Source: Lichenicola sp964249735
GTDB lineage: Bacteria > Pseudomonadota > Alphaproteobacteria > Acetobacterales > Acetobacteraceae
Direction: 5' to 3'
Length of the DNA: 64,000 nucleotides
NCBI GenBank assembly: GCA_964249735.1
Contig: CAXUDP010000002.1
Location: 1-64,000, forward strand
Positions 25,413-34,083 of this stretch are shown here, piece by piece. Position numbers and translations under genes: made by a program. A model generated the notes under the pieces. It saw only the letters and a list, made by a program, of their open reading frames with translations, was not told the DNA's origin and did not search any database. How positions within the stretch are numbered: position 1 is the first letter of the stretch; each line of letters begins with the position of its first letter.

Positions 25413-27722
25413 TCAGGCCTTGGCGCGCTCGACCTGGGTGATCCCTCCTGCGGAGCGCAGGCCGGCGATCACCGAGGACAGGTGGCGCAGGTCGCGCACC
25501 TCGACGTCCACCAGGATCTCCATGAAGTCGAGCTGGCGGTTGACGATCTTGAGGTTGACCACGCTCCCGTCCTGCCTGGACACCGCGTTGGTCACCCCCG
25601 CCAGCACCGACGGCTCGTTGGCGGCGATTACGCTGATCCGGCCGACATGGGTTTCCGCCGCCTGGCCGCGCCCGACCCCGTCATAATCCCAGTCGATGTC
25701 CAGGAAGCGCTCCGGGGTGGCGGCGAAGCTTTCCAGGGTCTGGCAGCCGGCGGTGTGCACGGTGATGCCCTTGCCGTTGGCGACGATGCCGACGATGCGG
25801 TCGCCAGGCAGCGGGTGGCAGCAGCCGGCGAAGTGCTTGGCGACGCCCGAGCCGAGCCCGACCAGGGACAGGCCCCCGCCTCCGCCCCCACCGGCCCGTT
25901 CGGCGCGCAGGCTGCCGCGGCCGGGCAGGCTCGGCACCATGCGTGGGCCGCGGGCGGCGCGGCGCAGTTCGGGATAGGTCGCCTGCACCACCTCCTTGGG
26001 GCCGAGGTTGCCGTTGCCGACCGCAATGTAGAGGTCGGTCAGGCTGTTGCACTTCAGCCCCTTGAGCGCTCCCTCCAGCACCTTCTCCGAGCCGTCGACC
26101 CCTTCCTGACGGAACGCCTTGGCGAGTGCCACGCGGCCGGCATCGAGATGGGTCTCGCGCGCCTGGGCGGCGACGTGGCGGCGGATCCGCGCCCGGGCCT
26201 TGCCGGTGACGACGAAGCGTTCCCAGGCTGGCGACGGGGTGCCGCCGCGGGCGGTCATGATCTCGACCTGGTCGCCGTTCTGCAGCTCGTGGCGCAGCGG
26301 CATCAGGCGGCCGTTAACCTTGGCGCCGACGCAGCTGTCGCCGATCTGGCTGTGCACGGCATAGGCGAAGTCGACCGGGGTGGCGCCGCGGGGCAGCGGG
26401 ATCAGCTGCCCCTTCGGGCTGAAGCAGAATACCTGGTCCTGGTAGAGCTCGAGCTTGGTGTTCTCCATGAACTCGTCCGGGGCGGCCGAATTCTCCAGGA
26501 TCTCCACCAGGTCCTGCACCCAGCGGGGCCGCCTCGCCGGCGCGGTGCCGCTGTCGCCCAGGCCCTTGTAGGACCAGTGCGCGGCGACGCCGTTCTCGGC
26601 CACGTCGTGCATCTCCGGGGTGCGTATCTGCACCTCGATCTTCTGGTTACGCGGGGAGCGCAGGGTCACGCCGGTGTGCAAGCTCTGGTAGCCGTTGGCC
26701 TTTGGCGTGGAGATGTAGTCCTTGAACCTGCCGGTGATGGTCGGATAGGCGCCGTGCACCGCACCCAGCGCCACGTAGCAGGTCTCGCGGGTCGGTACCA
26801 TGACCCGGAACGCCATGATGTCGGACAGCTGCTCGAAGGCGACGTTGCGCTTCTGCATCTTCTCCCAGATGGAGAAAGGCGACTTCTCGCGTCCCGTGAC
26901 CTCCGCCTGCGGCACGCCGGCATCGGCGCAAAGCCGGGCGAGCTCGCGTCGCACCTCCTCGATCACGTCGGCACCCTGCCCGCGCAGGTAGTTCAGCCGG
27001 GCGCGGATGGTGGCGTTGTGCTCCGGCTCCAGCTCGGCGAAAGACAGGTCCTGCAACTCGGTCTTGACCTTGTCCATGCCGATGCGCCCAGCCAGCGGCG
27101 CATAGATGTCCATGGTTTCCGACGCGATGCGCTGCCGGCGGTGCTCTTCCTGAACACAGTTCAGGGTGCGCATGTTGTGCAGCCGGTCCGCCAGCTTGAC
27201 CACCAGCACGCGTATGTCGCGGCTCATCGCCAGCACCAGCTTGCGGAAGTTCTCCGCCTGCTTGGTGCGGTCCGACTGCAGCTCCAGCCGGGTCAGCTTG
27301 GTGACACCGTCCACCAGGGCAGCGACGGTCGGGCCGAACTGCGCCTCGAGCTGCGGCAGCTTCAGCCCGGTATCCTCAACCGTATCGTGCAACAGCCCGG
27401 TGCAGATGCTGGCGACGTCGAGCCGGAACCCGGCCAGCATGCCGGCGACCGCGAGCGGATGGATGATGTAGGGCTCGCCGTTGTCGCGCCGTTGGCCCTC
27501 GTGAGCCTGGCTGGCGACGGCGAAGGCTCGCTCGATCGCGGCGGTATCGGCGCCCGGATCGTAGGAGCGCACCCGCCGGACCAGGCCGGCGCAGGTGATC
27601 GCCCGGTCGGCAGCCGCCTCGGGCACGGGTGCCGATCCCGGCACCACGACCGGCCCGTCCGGCGCCCGGACGGCCGCGTGTCGGCCTGGAGCGCCGATCC
27701 TGTCGTCAGCTCCAGACCACAT
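25413..27722 (-). CDS. bifunctional (p)ppGpp synthetase/hydrolase (RelA/SpoT homologue)
   Basis: Controls the stringent-response alarmone. The 769-aa protein contains an intact HD hydrolase domain (HDTVED at 112-117, LADRLHNMRTL), the synthetase domain (FRVMVPT, RFKDYISTPKANGYQSLHTG), a TGS domain (FCFSPKGQLIPLPRGATPVDFAYAVH) and a C-terminal ACT domain. The intact HD motif argues for both synthesis and hydrolysis, as expected for a single alphaproteobacterial Rsh. An N-terminal extension of about 45 residues is not conserved. AGGAG precedes the ATG, and rpoZ is 8 bp upstream. Confidence 0.95.
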   Translation of the reverse strand: MWSGADDRIGAPGRHAAVRAPDGPVVVPGSAPVPEAAADRAITCAGLVRRVRSYDPGADTAAIERAFAVASQAHEGQRRDNGEPYIIHPLAVAGMLAGFRLDVASICTGLLHDTVEDTGLKLPQLEAQFGPTVAALVDGVTKLTRLELQSDRTKQAENFRKLVLAMSRDIRVLVVKLADRLHNMRTLNCVQEEHRRQRIASETMDIYAPLAGRIGMDKVKTELQDLSFAELEPEHNATIRARLNYLRGQGADVIEEVRRELARLCADAGVPQAEVTGREKSPFSIWEKMQKRNVAFEQLSDIMAFRVMVPTRETCYVALGAVHGAYPTITGRFKDYISTPKANGYQSLHTGVTLRSPRNQKIEVQIRTPEMHDVAENGVAAHWSYKGLGDSGTAPARRPRWVQDLVEILENSAAPDEFMENTKLELYQDQVFCFSPKGQLIPLPRGATPVDFAYAVHSQIGDSCVGAKVNGRLMPLRHELQNGDQVEIMTARGGTPSPAWERFVVTGKARARIRRHVAAQARETHLDAGRVALAKAFRQEGVDGSEKVLEGALKGLKCNSLTDLYIAVGNGNLGPKEVVQATYPELRRAARGPRMVPSLPGRGSLRAERAGGGGGGGLSLVGLGSGVAKHFAGCCHPLPGDRIVGIVANGKGITVHTAGCQTLESFAATPERFLDIDWDYDGVGRGQAAETHVGRISVIAANEPSVLAGVTNAVSRQDGSVVNLKIVNRQLDFMEILVDVEVRDLRHLSSVIAGLRSAGGITQVERAKA

Positions 27723-27730
27723 TCCCGCTC

Positions 27731-28129
27731 CTACCGGCGCGTGCGACCGCCGAGTTCGGCCTCGATGGCGGCCTCGAGCTCCTCCGGGGACAGCTCGGTG
27801 CCCATGGCGCCGGCTTCCTCCTCGGCGGACACGTCCTGCAGGCCGAAGATGTTCTGGTCGGTCGGGATCAGGTCCAGCACCTCCTCGTCGGCTGGCTCCG
27901 GCTCCGGCGCACGCGCCAGCGACTTGATCAGGTCGCCGTGCAGGCGATCGAGGTCGACGGTCTCGTCCGCGATCTCGCGCAGCGCCACCACCGGGTTCTT
28001 GTCGTTGTCCCGGTCGACCGTCAGCTCCTCGCCGCGGCTCAGGTTGCGCGCGCGCTGGGCCGCGAGCAGGACCAGCTCGAAGCGGTTGGGGATACGTTCA
28101 ACGCAGTCTTCGACGGTGACGCGCGCCAT
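27731..28129 (-). CDS. rpoZ: DNA-directed RNA polymerase subunit omega
   Basis: Promotes assembly of RNA polymerase by binding beta-prime, and is part of one ppGpp site. The 132-aa protein begins MARVTVEDCVERIPNRFELV and has LAAQRARNLSRGEE and KNPVVALREIADETV. The C-terminal 60 residues are acidic (PEPADEEVLDL, EEEAGAMGTELSPEELEAAI), as in other alphaproteobacteria. It is paired with rel in a likely operon with the stringent-response gene. Confidence 0.96.
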   Translation of the reverse strand: MARVTVEDCVERIPNRFELVLLAAQRARNLSRGEELTVDRDNDKNPVVALREIADETVDLDRLHGDLIKSLARAPEPEPADEEVLDLIPTDQNIFGLQDVSAEEEAGAMGTELSPEELEAAIEAELGGRTRR

Positions 28130-28167
28130 GCGGCCAGCCTCCGTATGTCATCGGTGTGGAATAGGTC

Positions 28168-28196
28168 GAGATAGCGAGCCCCGGCCGTCATAGCAA
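28168..28196 (-). promoter_or_regulatory. putative promoter for rpoZ-rel
   Basis: Minus strand TTGCTA (28196-28191) and TATCTC (28173-28168) with a 17-bp spacer, about 40 bp before the rpoZ ATG in the gap after folK. Confidence 0.45.
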
Positions 28197-28223
28197 GGGC
28201 GGCATGGCAAGGGCGGCGGGCTT

Positions 28224-28754
28224 TCAGGGCAGCGGCGAGATCGCGTCCGTCGACAGTTCGGCCTGCGGCAGCGACGCGATCAGCGACGCCAGGTCCCGGC
28301 CGCTCGCGGGATGCACCCAGTCCGGCGCCACGTCGCGCAGCGGCAGCAGCACGAAGGCGCGCTCGTGGGCGCGGGGATGCGGCAGCACCGGATCGGGGGC
28401 GTTCCGGAGCAGGCCGCCCCGCTTGCCCATGGCGACGATGTCGAGGTCCAGGGTGCGCGGCGCGTCGACGACGCTGCGCTGGCGGCCATGCCTGTCCTCT
28501 ATGGCGGAAAGGGCGTCCAGCAGCCGCGCCGGGTCGGGTTCCGCCAGGCCGGGCTGCGCATGCAGCCGGACCACCCCGTTCACGTAGTCGGGCTGCGCCG
28601 AACGCGGCACCGGCGCGGAGCGATACCAGCGCGACACCGTGATCACGGCCAGGCCCGGCAGGCGCCGCAGCGCCTCGACCGCTTGCGCGCAGGATTGGTA
28701 GGGTGTGCATCCGTCCGCACCGGACAGGTTGGCGCCGACCGCCACGAGGATCAT
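28224..28754 (-). CDS. folK: 2-amino-4-hydroxy-6-hydroxymethyldihydropteridine diphosphokinase
   Basis: Pyrophosphorylates the pterin in folate synthesis. 176 aa, with the HPPK start ILVAVGANLSG, the central SRWYRSAPVP and YVNGVVRL, and the signature RTLDLDIVAMG with PHPRAHERAFVLLPL. ATG 28754 was picked because the family sequence begins there; the open frame runs much further upstream but is antisense to the NYN and glycosylase genes. Confidence 0.95.
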   Translation of the reverse strand: MILVAVGANLSGADGCTPYQSCAQAVEALRRLPGLAVITVSRWYRSAPVPRSAQPDYVNGVVRLHAQPGLAEPDPARLLDALSAIEDRHGRQRSVVDAPRTLDLDIVAMGKRGGLLRNAPDPVLPHPRAHERAFVLLPLRDVAPDWVHPASGRDLASLIASLPQAELSTDAISPLP

Positions 28755-28832
28755 CGCCGGCGCCGCGGACGGGGGGAAGACGGCGCGCCCAAGCGCCGCG
28801 TCCCGGGGACACACGACCAGGAGCAGCGCATC

Positions 28833-29435
28833 ATGATCTTCCGGCAGGACGAACGGGTCTGTCTCTTCATAGACGGGGCGAATCTTTACTCGGCATCGCG
28901 CAACCTCGGCTTCGACGTCGACTACCGCAACCTGCTCGGGTACTTCCGCGCCCGGTGCAACGTCCTTCGCGCCTACTATTATTCCGCCGTGCTCGACAGC
29001 GAGGAGTACTCCCCGCTCAAGCCGCTCACCGACTGGCTGGCCTATAACGGCTACACCCTGGTGACCAAGGCGGCGCGCGAGTTCACCGACGCCAACGGGC
29101 GCCGCCGGATCAAGGGCAACATGGACATCGAGCTGGCGATCGACATGCTGGAGCTGGCGCCGCGCATGGACCACGCGGTGCTGTTCAGCGGCGATGCCGA
29201 TTTCCGTCGCCTGGTGGAGGCGGTGCAGCGACAAGGGGTCAGGGTGTCGGTGGTGTCGTCGCTGCGCACCACGCCGGTCATGGTCGGCGACGAGCTGCGA
29301 CGCCAGGCCGACCAGTTCCTGGAGCTGGCCGACATCGCCCCGGAGTTCACCCGCCGCCAGACCGAGCCGCGGCATCGCCAGGCTCCCCGCACGGTGCCGG
29401 CAGAAGCGATGGGCGAGCCGGACGAGGTGCTCTGA
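28833..29435 (+). CDS. NYN domain protein (LabA/DUF88 family)
   Basis: A 200-aa protein of the PIN-like NYN nuclease superfamily. Acidic motifs expected of the fold are present: LFIDGANLY (D14), GNMDIELAIDML and VLFSGDADFRRLVEAV, followed by RVSVVSS. The last 30 residues are unstructured-looking. AGGAG precedes the ATG. Family members are putative RNases; the target is unknown. Divergent from folK with 78 bp between, and followed by a uracil-DNA glycosylase 78 bp downstream, possibly co-transcribed. Confidence 0.88.
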   Translation: MIFRQDERVCLFIDGANLYSASRNLGFDVDYRNLLGYFRARCNVLRAYYYSAVLDSEEYSPLKPLTDWLAYNGYTLVTKAAREFTDANGRRRIKGNMDIELAIDMLELAPRMDHAVLFSGDADFRRLVEAVQRQGVRVSVVSSLRTTPVMVGDELRRQADQFLELADIAPEFTRRQTEPRHRQAPRTVPAEAMGEPDEVL

Positions 29436-29513
29436 CCGGTTGACCGGTTCGCCGGCGCTGGACCCGACGCACTCCGGCTGCCAGGAAGGCCCTGGCGGGA
29501 ATGGAGCGGACGC

Positions 29514-30200
29514 ATGGCGGCGGGAACGGGTGTGGCTGCGGCGCCGGACGCGGCAGAGCCGCCACGTGATTGTCCGCTCTGCCCACGTCTCGCCGAATAC
29601 CGTGCCGCCAACCGCGCGGCGCATCCGGACTGGTGGAACGGCCCGGTGCCGAGCTGGGGCGACCGGGGCGCCCGGCTGCTGGTGGTCGGGCTGGCGCCGG
29701 GGGTGCGTGGCGCCAACCGCACCGGCCGGCCGTTCACCGGCGACTACGCGGGCGTGCTGCTCTACGAGACGCTGATCCGGTTCGGCTTCGCGGAGGGCAG
29801 TTATGCCGCGGATCCCTCGGACGGGCTGTCGCTGCCGCGTGCGCGGATCGTCAACGCGGTGCGCTGCGTGCCGCCAGGCAACCTGCCGCTGCCGGCGGAG
29901 GTGCGCACCTGCAACGGCTTCCTCCGGGCGGAGCTCGACGCGATGACCGCCAAGAGCGCGGTGCTGGCGCTGGGGGTGGTGGCGCACAACGCGGTGCTGC
30001 GGGCGCTCGGCCTGCCGGCATCGCGCCAACCGTTCAAGCACGGCCAGGTGCTGATCCTGGCCGACGGCTTGTTGCTGGCCGACAGCTATCACGTGTCGCG
30101 CTACAACACGAACACGCGGCTGCTGACGACGGACATGTTCGAAGCCGTGGTGGGCGACCTGCGCGACCGCCTCCAAAGCTGGACGACCACAAGCTCGTGA
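29514..30200 (+). CDS. uracil-DNA glycosylase, type 5 (UDGb)
   Basis: Excises uracil and related deaminated bases from DNA. The 228-aa protein has N-terminal cysteines in CPLCPRL, suggesting an iron-sulfur cluster. It also has the family-5 active-site motif GLAPGVRGANRTGRPFTGD, NAVRCVPPGN, and the second motif SYHVSRYNTNTRLLT. The GLAPG loop lacking the Asp of UNG is typical of the type-5 group. Confidence 0.92.
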   Translation: MAAGTGVAAAPDAAEPPRDCPLCPRLAEYRAANRAAHPDWWNGPVPSWGDRGARLLVVGLAPGVRGANRTGRPFTGDYAGVLLYETLIRFGFAEGSYAADPSDGLSLPRARIVNAVRCVPPGNLPLPAEVRTCNGFLRAELDAMTAKSAVLALGVVAHNAVLRALGLPASRQPFKHGQVLILADGLLLADSYHVSRYNTNTRLLTTDMFEAVVGDLRDRLQSWTTTSS

Positions 30201-31075
30201 CCGGCCCGATGCATGGATAGGACCGCCGGCACTCCGGACCGGTTGGCTTGGCTTACGGGACGGCCGGCGGCGGCGGAACGGGATGTGGGAGCGCCAGGCA
30301 ATCCCCGGCGTTGCACAGGTCATCTGCAACGAGCCGGGACGTATCAGGAGCGCAACGACCTGTTCCCGTCCCGACCAGCGACATAGGACGACCGGCTCCC
30401 CGATCCGCTCCCGCGTCCCCGCCGGGCCGCCTGTATCGAGCACCCGCGCAGATCCTGCGATGACGAGGCCGCCCGCAGCCTCGGTGCCACACGATCCTCA
30501 ACCGGATCCTTACCACCTTTCCCTTCTCGGTCACGTTTTTGTGATCGACATCCTGCAACGTGCCGATCGCCACCTCAGCGTCTGACCGGTTGTTCCAGCG
30601 GACGGAACGGTTCTTGAACGTAACGAAAAGTCGGCCTGTGCGTCATGCATCGTGCACGACGCGTCCGGATCAACAACAGGAAGCGGTTCGTGCGACAGAA
30701 CCTCGGATGTCGGCCATCGACATCCGATTGCGACATCCTGTCTCCCCGTTGTTCGGCCGGGGACACAGCATTTCTGATACGACCGACATGCGGCGCGTGG
30801 TTCATCGTCACAAGAACTGCATGACCCAATTCTAGGCAGTGTCAGATCATGGAACGCCACAAGCTTTGTGGACCATAACGGTTCGTTATCAAAACGTCTT
30901 AAAACTAGGTGAATGCCTGCTGCCTCGGTCCAGCAGGGCTTCCATACGTGCACCGGTTCAAGCCAGCCGCCGACAGCACATTCACGTGATATTAACTGTT
31001 GTTCTGTATCTGAAACGAAGGTAGTCCGTTTCGCATCGGGAACGAGTTCCCAGGCCGCCTTTCCGGAGCAAGATC
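30201..31075. other. 875-bp non-coding region, partly AT-richer than the surroundings
   Basis: Several short open frames exist on both strands but none has gene-like composition or a ribosome binding site. From about 30480 to 31030 the base composition is visibly lower in GC than the flanks. It contains a hairpin (30640-30662: GCGTC/GACGC outer stem, TGCA/TGCA inner stem, 3-nt loop) and two adjacent perfect palindromes at 30857-30889. It probably carries the promoter of the secreted-protein gene; I could not fix a convincing -35/-10 pair. Confidence 0.5.
30857..30889. repeat. two tandem perfect palindromes
   Basis: CCACAA-GCT-TTGTGG (30857-30871) and ATAACG-GTT-CGTTAT (30875-30889) share the same 6-3-6 geometry and lie 3 bp apart, with centres 18 bp apart. 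They resemble regulator binding sites about 190-220 bp upstream of the secreted-protein gene. Confidence 0.55.
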
Positions 31076-31879
31076 ATGCGACAGATGCTTATTGCGACTA
31101 CCATGTTTTGTCTTTCTGCGGCGCCGGCGCTGGCGCAGGGCGTCACGCCGATGACCATGAGCGTCAACCTGACCGGTACCGGCTTCCAGGCAGCGTCCAC
31201 GATCAATGCCGGCATCGTCGGGGCAGGTGTCAACGGTCCGGGGCATGCCCAGGTCGGCCTGTCCGTCAACATGAACAAGGCGAACTGGTGGGACAACCAT
31301 GCCGCCGTCGGCGAGGAGGACGGTGTCTACTCGACCATCTACCAGGGTGGCCAGGGCTCCGACACGTCCGCCTATCTCGGCCAGATCGTTGCGACCGGCC
31401 TGGGGTTCGCGAGCGTGATGGAAGGAACGGTCACGATCCAGCCGCAGATCACCTCAGGCAATGGCGTCGTCGATGCCATGCTCGACGTGCAGGTCGGCGT
31501 GATCAACGTCGGCAACCAGATCTACGGGTCGAACTACAACCTGGCCTTGAAGCCCACCAACGCGACCGCCGTCGGCTACAGCCTGAACGGTGCCGGCTGG
31601 GACTACCTCGCGCAGTGGTGGAACGGCAGCACGGAGGAATTCCATGTCGACGGCGCGGGCAACCTGAAGGCCGCCGGAGCGGTACAGGCCGGCATGCTCA
31701 CGACGGCAAGCCTTCCGAGGAACTGCACCGCCGGGCAGCAGCTCTATGCGAGCGACGGACGGAAGGCCGGCGAGGCCGCAGGGAACGGGTCGGGCATTCC
31801 GGTGATCTGCACCGCGACCCGCAGGGGATATCCGACCGCCTGGTTCAGCATGTGGAGCGGCATGGCAGTCACGGATTGA
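31076..31879 (+). CDS. secreted protein of unknown family
   Basis: 267 aa. A clear signal peptide, MRQMLIATTMFCLSAAPALA, is followed by a mature part rich in Gly, Asn, Ala and Thr with low charge, for example NLTGTGFQAASTINAGIVGAG and GNGVVDAMLDVQVGVINVGNQ. The C-terminal quarter holds the only mature-part cysteines (in RNCTAGQQLY and PVICTATR), which could form a disulfide. The composition suggests a beta-rich surface or fibre-like protein. I do not recognise a family. CGGAG precedes the ATG. It stands alone, with 875 bp of non-coding DNA before it and about 500 bp after. Confidence 0.8.
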   Translation: MRQMLIATTMFCLSAAPALAQGVTPMTMSVNLTGTGFQAASTINAGIVGAGVNGPGHAQVGLSVNMNKANWWDNHAAVGEEDGVYSTIYQGGQGSDTSAYLGQIVATGLGFASVMEGTVTIQPQITSGNGVVDAMLDVQVGVINVGNQIYGSNYNLALKPTNATAVGYSLNGAGWDYLAQWWNGSTEEFHVDGAGNLKAAGAVQAGMLTTASLPRNCTAGQQLYASDGRKAGEAAGNGSGIPVICTATRRGYPTAWFSMWSGMAVTD

Positions 31880-32386
31880 ACATCGAGCCTTCTGTTACCT
31901 GACGGTGATGCGCAGGACATGGGAGGCGGGCTTCGGTTTCAATCCGCCGCCCGCCATCCTGCACTTGCAATACCCTGCTGGCGGCCGGACGAGCCGAAGC
32001 AAAGGAAGCGTTCGATCCGGCAAGGAGCGGGTACTTCCCTGACCCACACCAGCCGGCCTGCCCCGGAAACGGGGCGAACTCGATCCGGGCAGACGTCATG
32101 GCCAGGACACAATGCGACGCAGCCCTGCGGACGGGACGGTCTCTGGTCCTCACGTGCGGGCCGTGCACCATCCCGCCGCCCTTCTTCATCTCGGCAACTT
32201 GGTCATACATGGACGCGATGACGTCATTCCCCGTCTCGGTTCCGGTCGCCGCAGGCGTCCCGATCTCGGCGTAGCGGCACGCAGTGTCGGTTTGCGCCGT
32301 TCTTCCGTCGGATCGTCGGTGCCTGTTCCTCCCGATCGCATCTGCCTGGTCCATGGCCGGAACCGTCGCCGGCCCGCTCGTGTCAT
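31880..32386. other. 507-bp gap between convergent genes
   Basis: No supportable gene. A 7-bp inverted repeat GGCGGGC/GCCCGCC (31925-31931 and 31949-31955) lies 45 bp after the secreted-protein stop and may help terminate it. A minus-strand open frame crosses the gap but runs into the minicatalase gene in another register, so I treat it as chance. Confidence 0.4.
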
Positions 32387-33475
32387 CTAGTCTGGAATCG
32401 CTTCCAGTCCGGCGGGCTCCATCGCCGTGACACCATCCTGCTTCATCCGGAACGTCGCCAATGCCGAGTAGACTCGCAGCCTGGCGCGCATCAGCGAGCC
32501 CAGCGGGCGGTGCGTTTCCAAGGAATGCGCCGGCCGGAAGCTCATCCGGTCCTCCACGAACTGCACCCGCGCCGGCGACAGCGCGTCCTGCCTCGGCAGG
32601 GTCAACGTGGCGACGGTGACGTAAGGACTGTCCTGCTCCGGCCACTGCACGGACGCATCCTCGATCGGCATCGTGTCGAGGTCGGTGCAAAGCTGGACCC
32701 GCAGCTCGAACACCGCGTCATGATCGCGGAAATATGCAGCAGTGGCGTTGCGGAACACGTCCGGATCGGCGCCGGGGTCCAGCGTTTCCACGGACCGCGC
32801 CTGTTGCGCGGCGGACACCGGAAACAGCCCGATCTTCGCCACGTGGTCGCCATAACGCATCGCGGCCTGGCTATGGTAGCTTTCCGCCACCGGATGCAGC
32901 GGAGCATGGCCGAAGAAGTCCAGCCTGGGCACGTCGTTGCCGGTCACCGCCTTGGCGGCTGCGTTCAGGGTGCGAGCGGTAACGGATGCGGCAGTCTTGA
33001 GCGTCTCATGGCCGCCGGAAACTGCCTCGATCTGGCGCATGCTCTTGAGGAACGCGGCTGCGTCCGCGTCGGGAAACACCGGGCCGGTCGCGAGGACGAA
33101 GTCCTGCGTGTCCTCCGCATGGCCGTCGATCTTCGGCCCGGTCACGCCGAACACCTTGAGGGCCAGCCCGCGATGGGTGGAAATCTTGTCGGACACGTGC
33201 TCGCCGGGACCCTGCGCCAGCCGTACCAGCGCTGGATAGGATCCCGGCTGCGCGAACAGCCCCTGCCGGAATGCCGGGGCCAGTTCGCCGTGCACCACCA
33301 GGACACCCTTCAGCAGGCCGCTGGTCTTGGCATGTGAGGCGCGTACGGCCTTTCCACCCTGGGCTTTCGCCACTCTGACGGTCTCGTTCTGCATGGACGT
33401 GACGATGCCGTCGATCGTCTCCGTCTCGCCTGGCGCCAGCGTCTCGATGCCGAGGTGATAACTCACGAAGCTCAT
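32387..33475 (-). CDS. catalase-like heme protein (minicatalase family)
   Basis: 362 aa, much shorter than true catalases (about 480 or more). It keeps the heme-pocket features: a distal histidine in VLVVHGELAP (H62), the strand THRGLALKVFGVTG, and a proximal tyrosine in the RxxxY-type context RARLRVYSALATF (Y336). Related proteins act on peroxides or lipid hydroperoxides, so the activity is uncertain. No signal peptide is visible. AGGAGG lies 8 nt before the ATG. It is not obviously in an operon; the next gene upstream starts 166 bp away. Confidence 0.82.
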   Translation of the reverse strand: MSFVSYHLGIETLAPGETETIDGIVTSMQNETVRVAKAQGGKAVRASHAKTSGLLKGVLVVHGELAPAFRQGLFAQPGSYPALVRLAQGPGEHVSDKISTHRGLALKVFGVTGPKIDGHAEDTQDFVLATGPVFPDADAAAFLKSMRQIEAVSGGHETLKTAASVTARTLNAAAKAVTGNDVPRLDFFGHAPLHPVAESYHSQAAMRYGDHVAKIGLFPVSAAQQARSVETLDPGADPDVFRNATAAYFRDHDAVFELRVQLCTDLDTMPIEDASVQWPEQDSPYVTVATLTLPRQDALSPARVQFVEDRMSFRPAHSLETHRPLGSLMRARLRVYSALATFRMKQDGVTAMEPAGLEAIPD

Positions 33476-33585
33476 CTTGATTGCCTCCTGTGGACCTGCG
33501 AATCCCCCGTCCCGGGATCGTTGTCTTCGCTCCGTTCCGTGCAGGACGTCGCACGATCCCTGTCATCCGCTGCGGCCAGCATCAA

Positions 33586-33612
33586 GGGTCCGGACGGCGG
33601 CCATCCGGACCC
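33586..33612 (-). terminator. hairpin after the small helical gene
   Basis: GGGTCCGGA and TCCGGACCC form a perfect 9-bp stem with a 9-nt loop, 30 bp past the stop of the 33642-33971 gene. There is only a weak T-run, so a terminator is likely but not certain. Confidence 0.5.
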
Positions 33613-33641
33613 GCGACGGTAGGTTGGCCTGGATAAGACCG

Positions 33642-33971
33642 TCAGGCGGCTTCGGTGGTTTCCGACGCCTGCGTCAGTGCCTCGCCAAGGGCGCGCACCT
33701 TCTCGGCGTTCTTGGTGTCAGCCTTGCCGGCAAGAGTCACGGTCTCCTTGCCGAGCTTGGCGACCAGCTTCCTGATCGCTTCGCCATCCAGTTCCTTGGC
33801 GTGGAGGTGCTTCTTCAGGCTTTCGAGGTCGCGGACGATGGCCTTCGCGCCTGGCGCGTCGAGCTTGCCCAGCGTTTCCTCCCATCCCTCAATATTCTTG
33901 GTGGCGGCACTGATGGTGAAGCCCTTCACACCATCCTTGAAGTGCTTAATCGTGGCGTCGAACTGTGGCAT
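33642..33971 (-). CDS. small helical hypothetical protein
   Basis: 109 aa from ATG 33971 (MPQFDATIKHFKDGVKGF...), rich in Lys, Ala, Glu and Leu, and predicted by eye to be almost all helix, without a signal peptide or membrane segment. A segment EGWEETLGKLDAPGAKAIV is followed by two Lys/Leu-rich helices. The frame is open upstream to 34145, but that part overlaps smpB and has no clear start. Only a weak CAGG precedes the ATG. Base and codon use match real genes in the window. The function is unknown. Confidence 0.6.
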   Translation of the reverse strand: MPQFDATIKHFKDGVKGFTISAATKNIEGWEETLGKLDAPGAKAIVRDLESLKKHLHAKELDGEAIRKLVAKLGKETVTLAGKADTKNAEKVRALGEALTQASETTEAA

Positions 33972-34083
33972 GTCCTGGACCTGCTTGGTTGAGGCACGGT
34001 GCTTGATCGCAACGTCGCCACCGCAACAGGTGACTGGGCCCAAGGGTTTCCCGTCCAACGCGACCGTGAGGAAGGCGCCGCCC

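Noticed and set aside
25482..28193. 903-aa plus-strand open frame antisense to rel and rpoZ
   Set aside because: A shadow of two unambiguous genes; no start signals and no domain.
30531..30953. 140-aa minus-strand open frame in the non-coding region
   Set aside because: No ribosome binding site, irregular Cys/Trp/Arg-rich composition, and overlapping open frames of equal quality on the other strand.
30930..31000. GGTTCAAGCC resembling a tRNA T-loop
   Set aside because: No matching acceptor stem, D-loop or anticodon stem can be folded around it.
31869..32690. 273-aa minus-strand open frame crossing the 31880-32386 gap
   Set aside because: It runs into the minicatalase gene in another register, lacks a ribosome binding site, and its composition looks like chance in GC-rich DNA.
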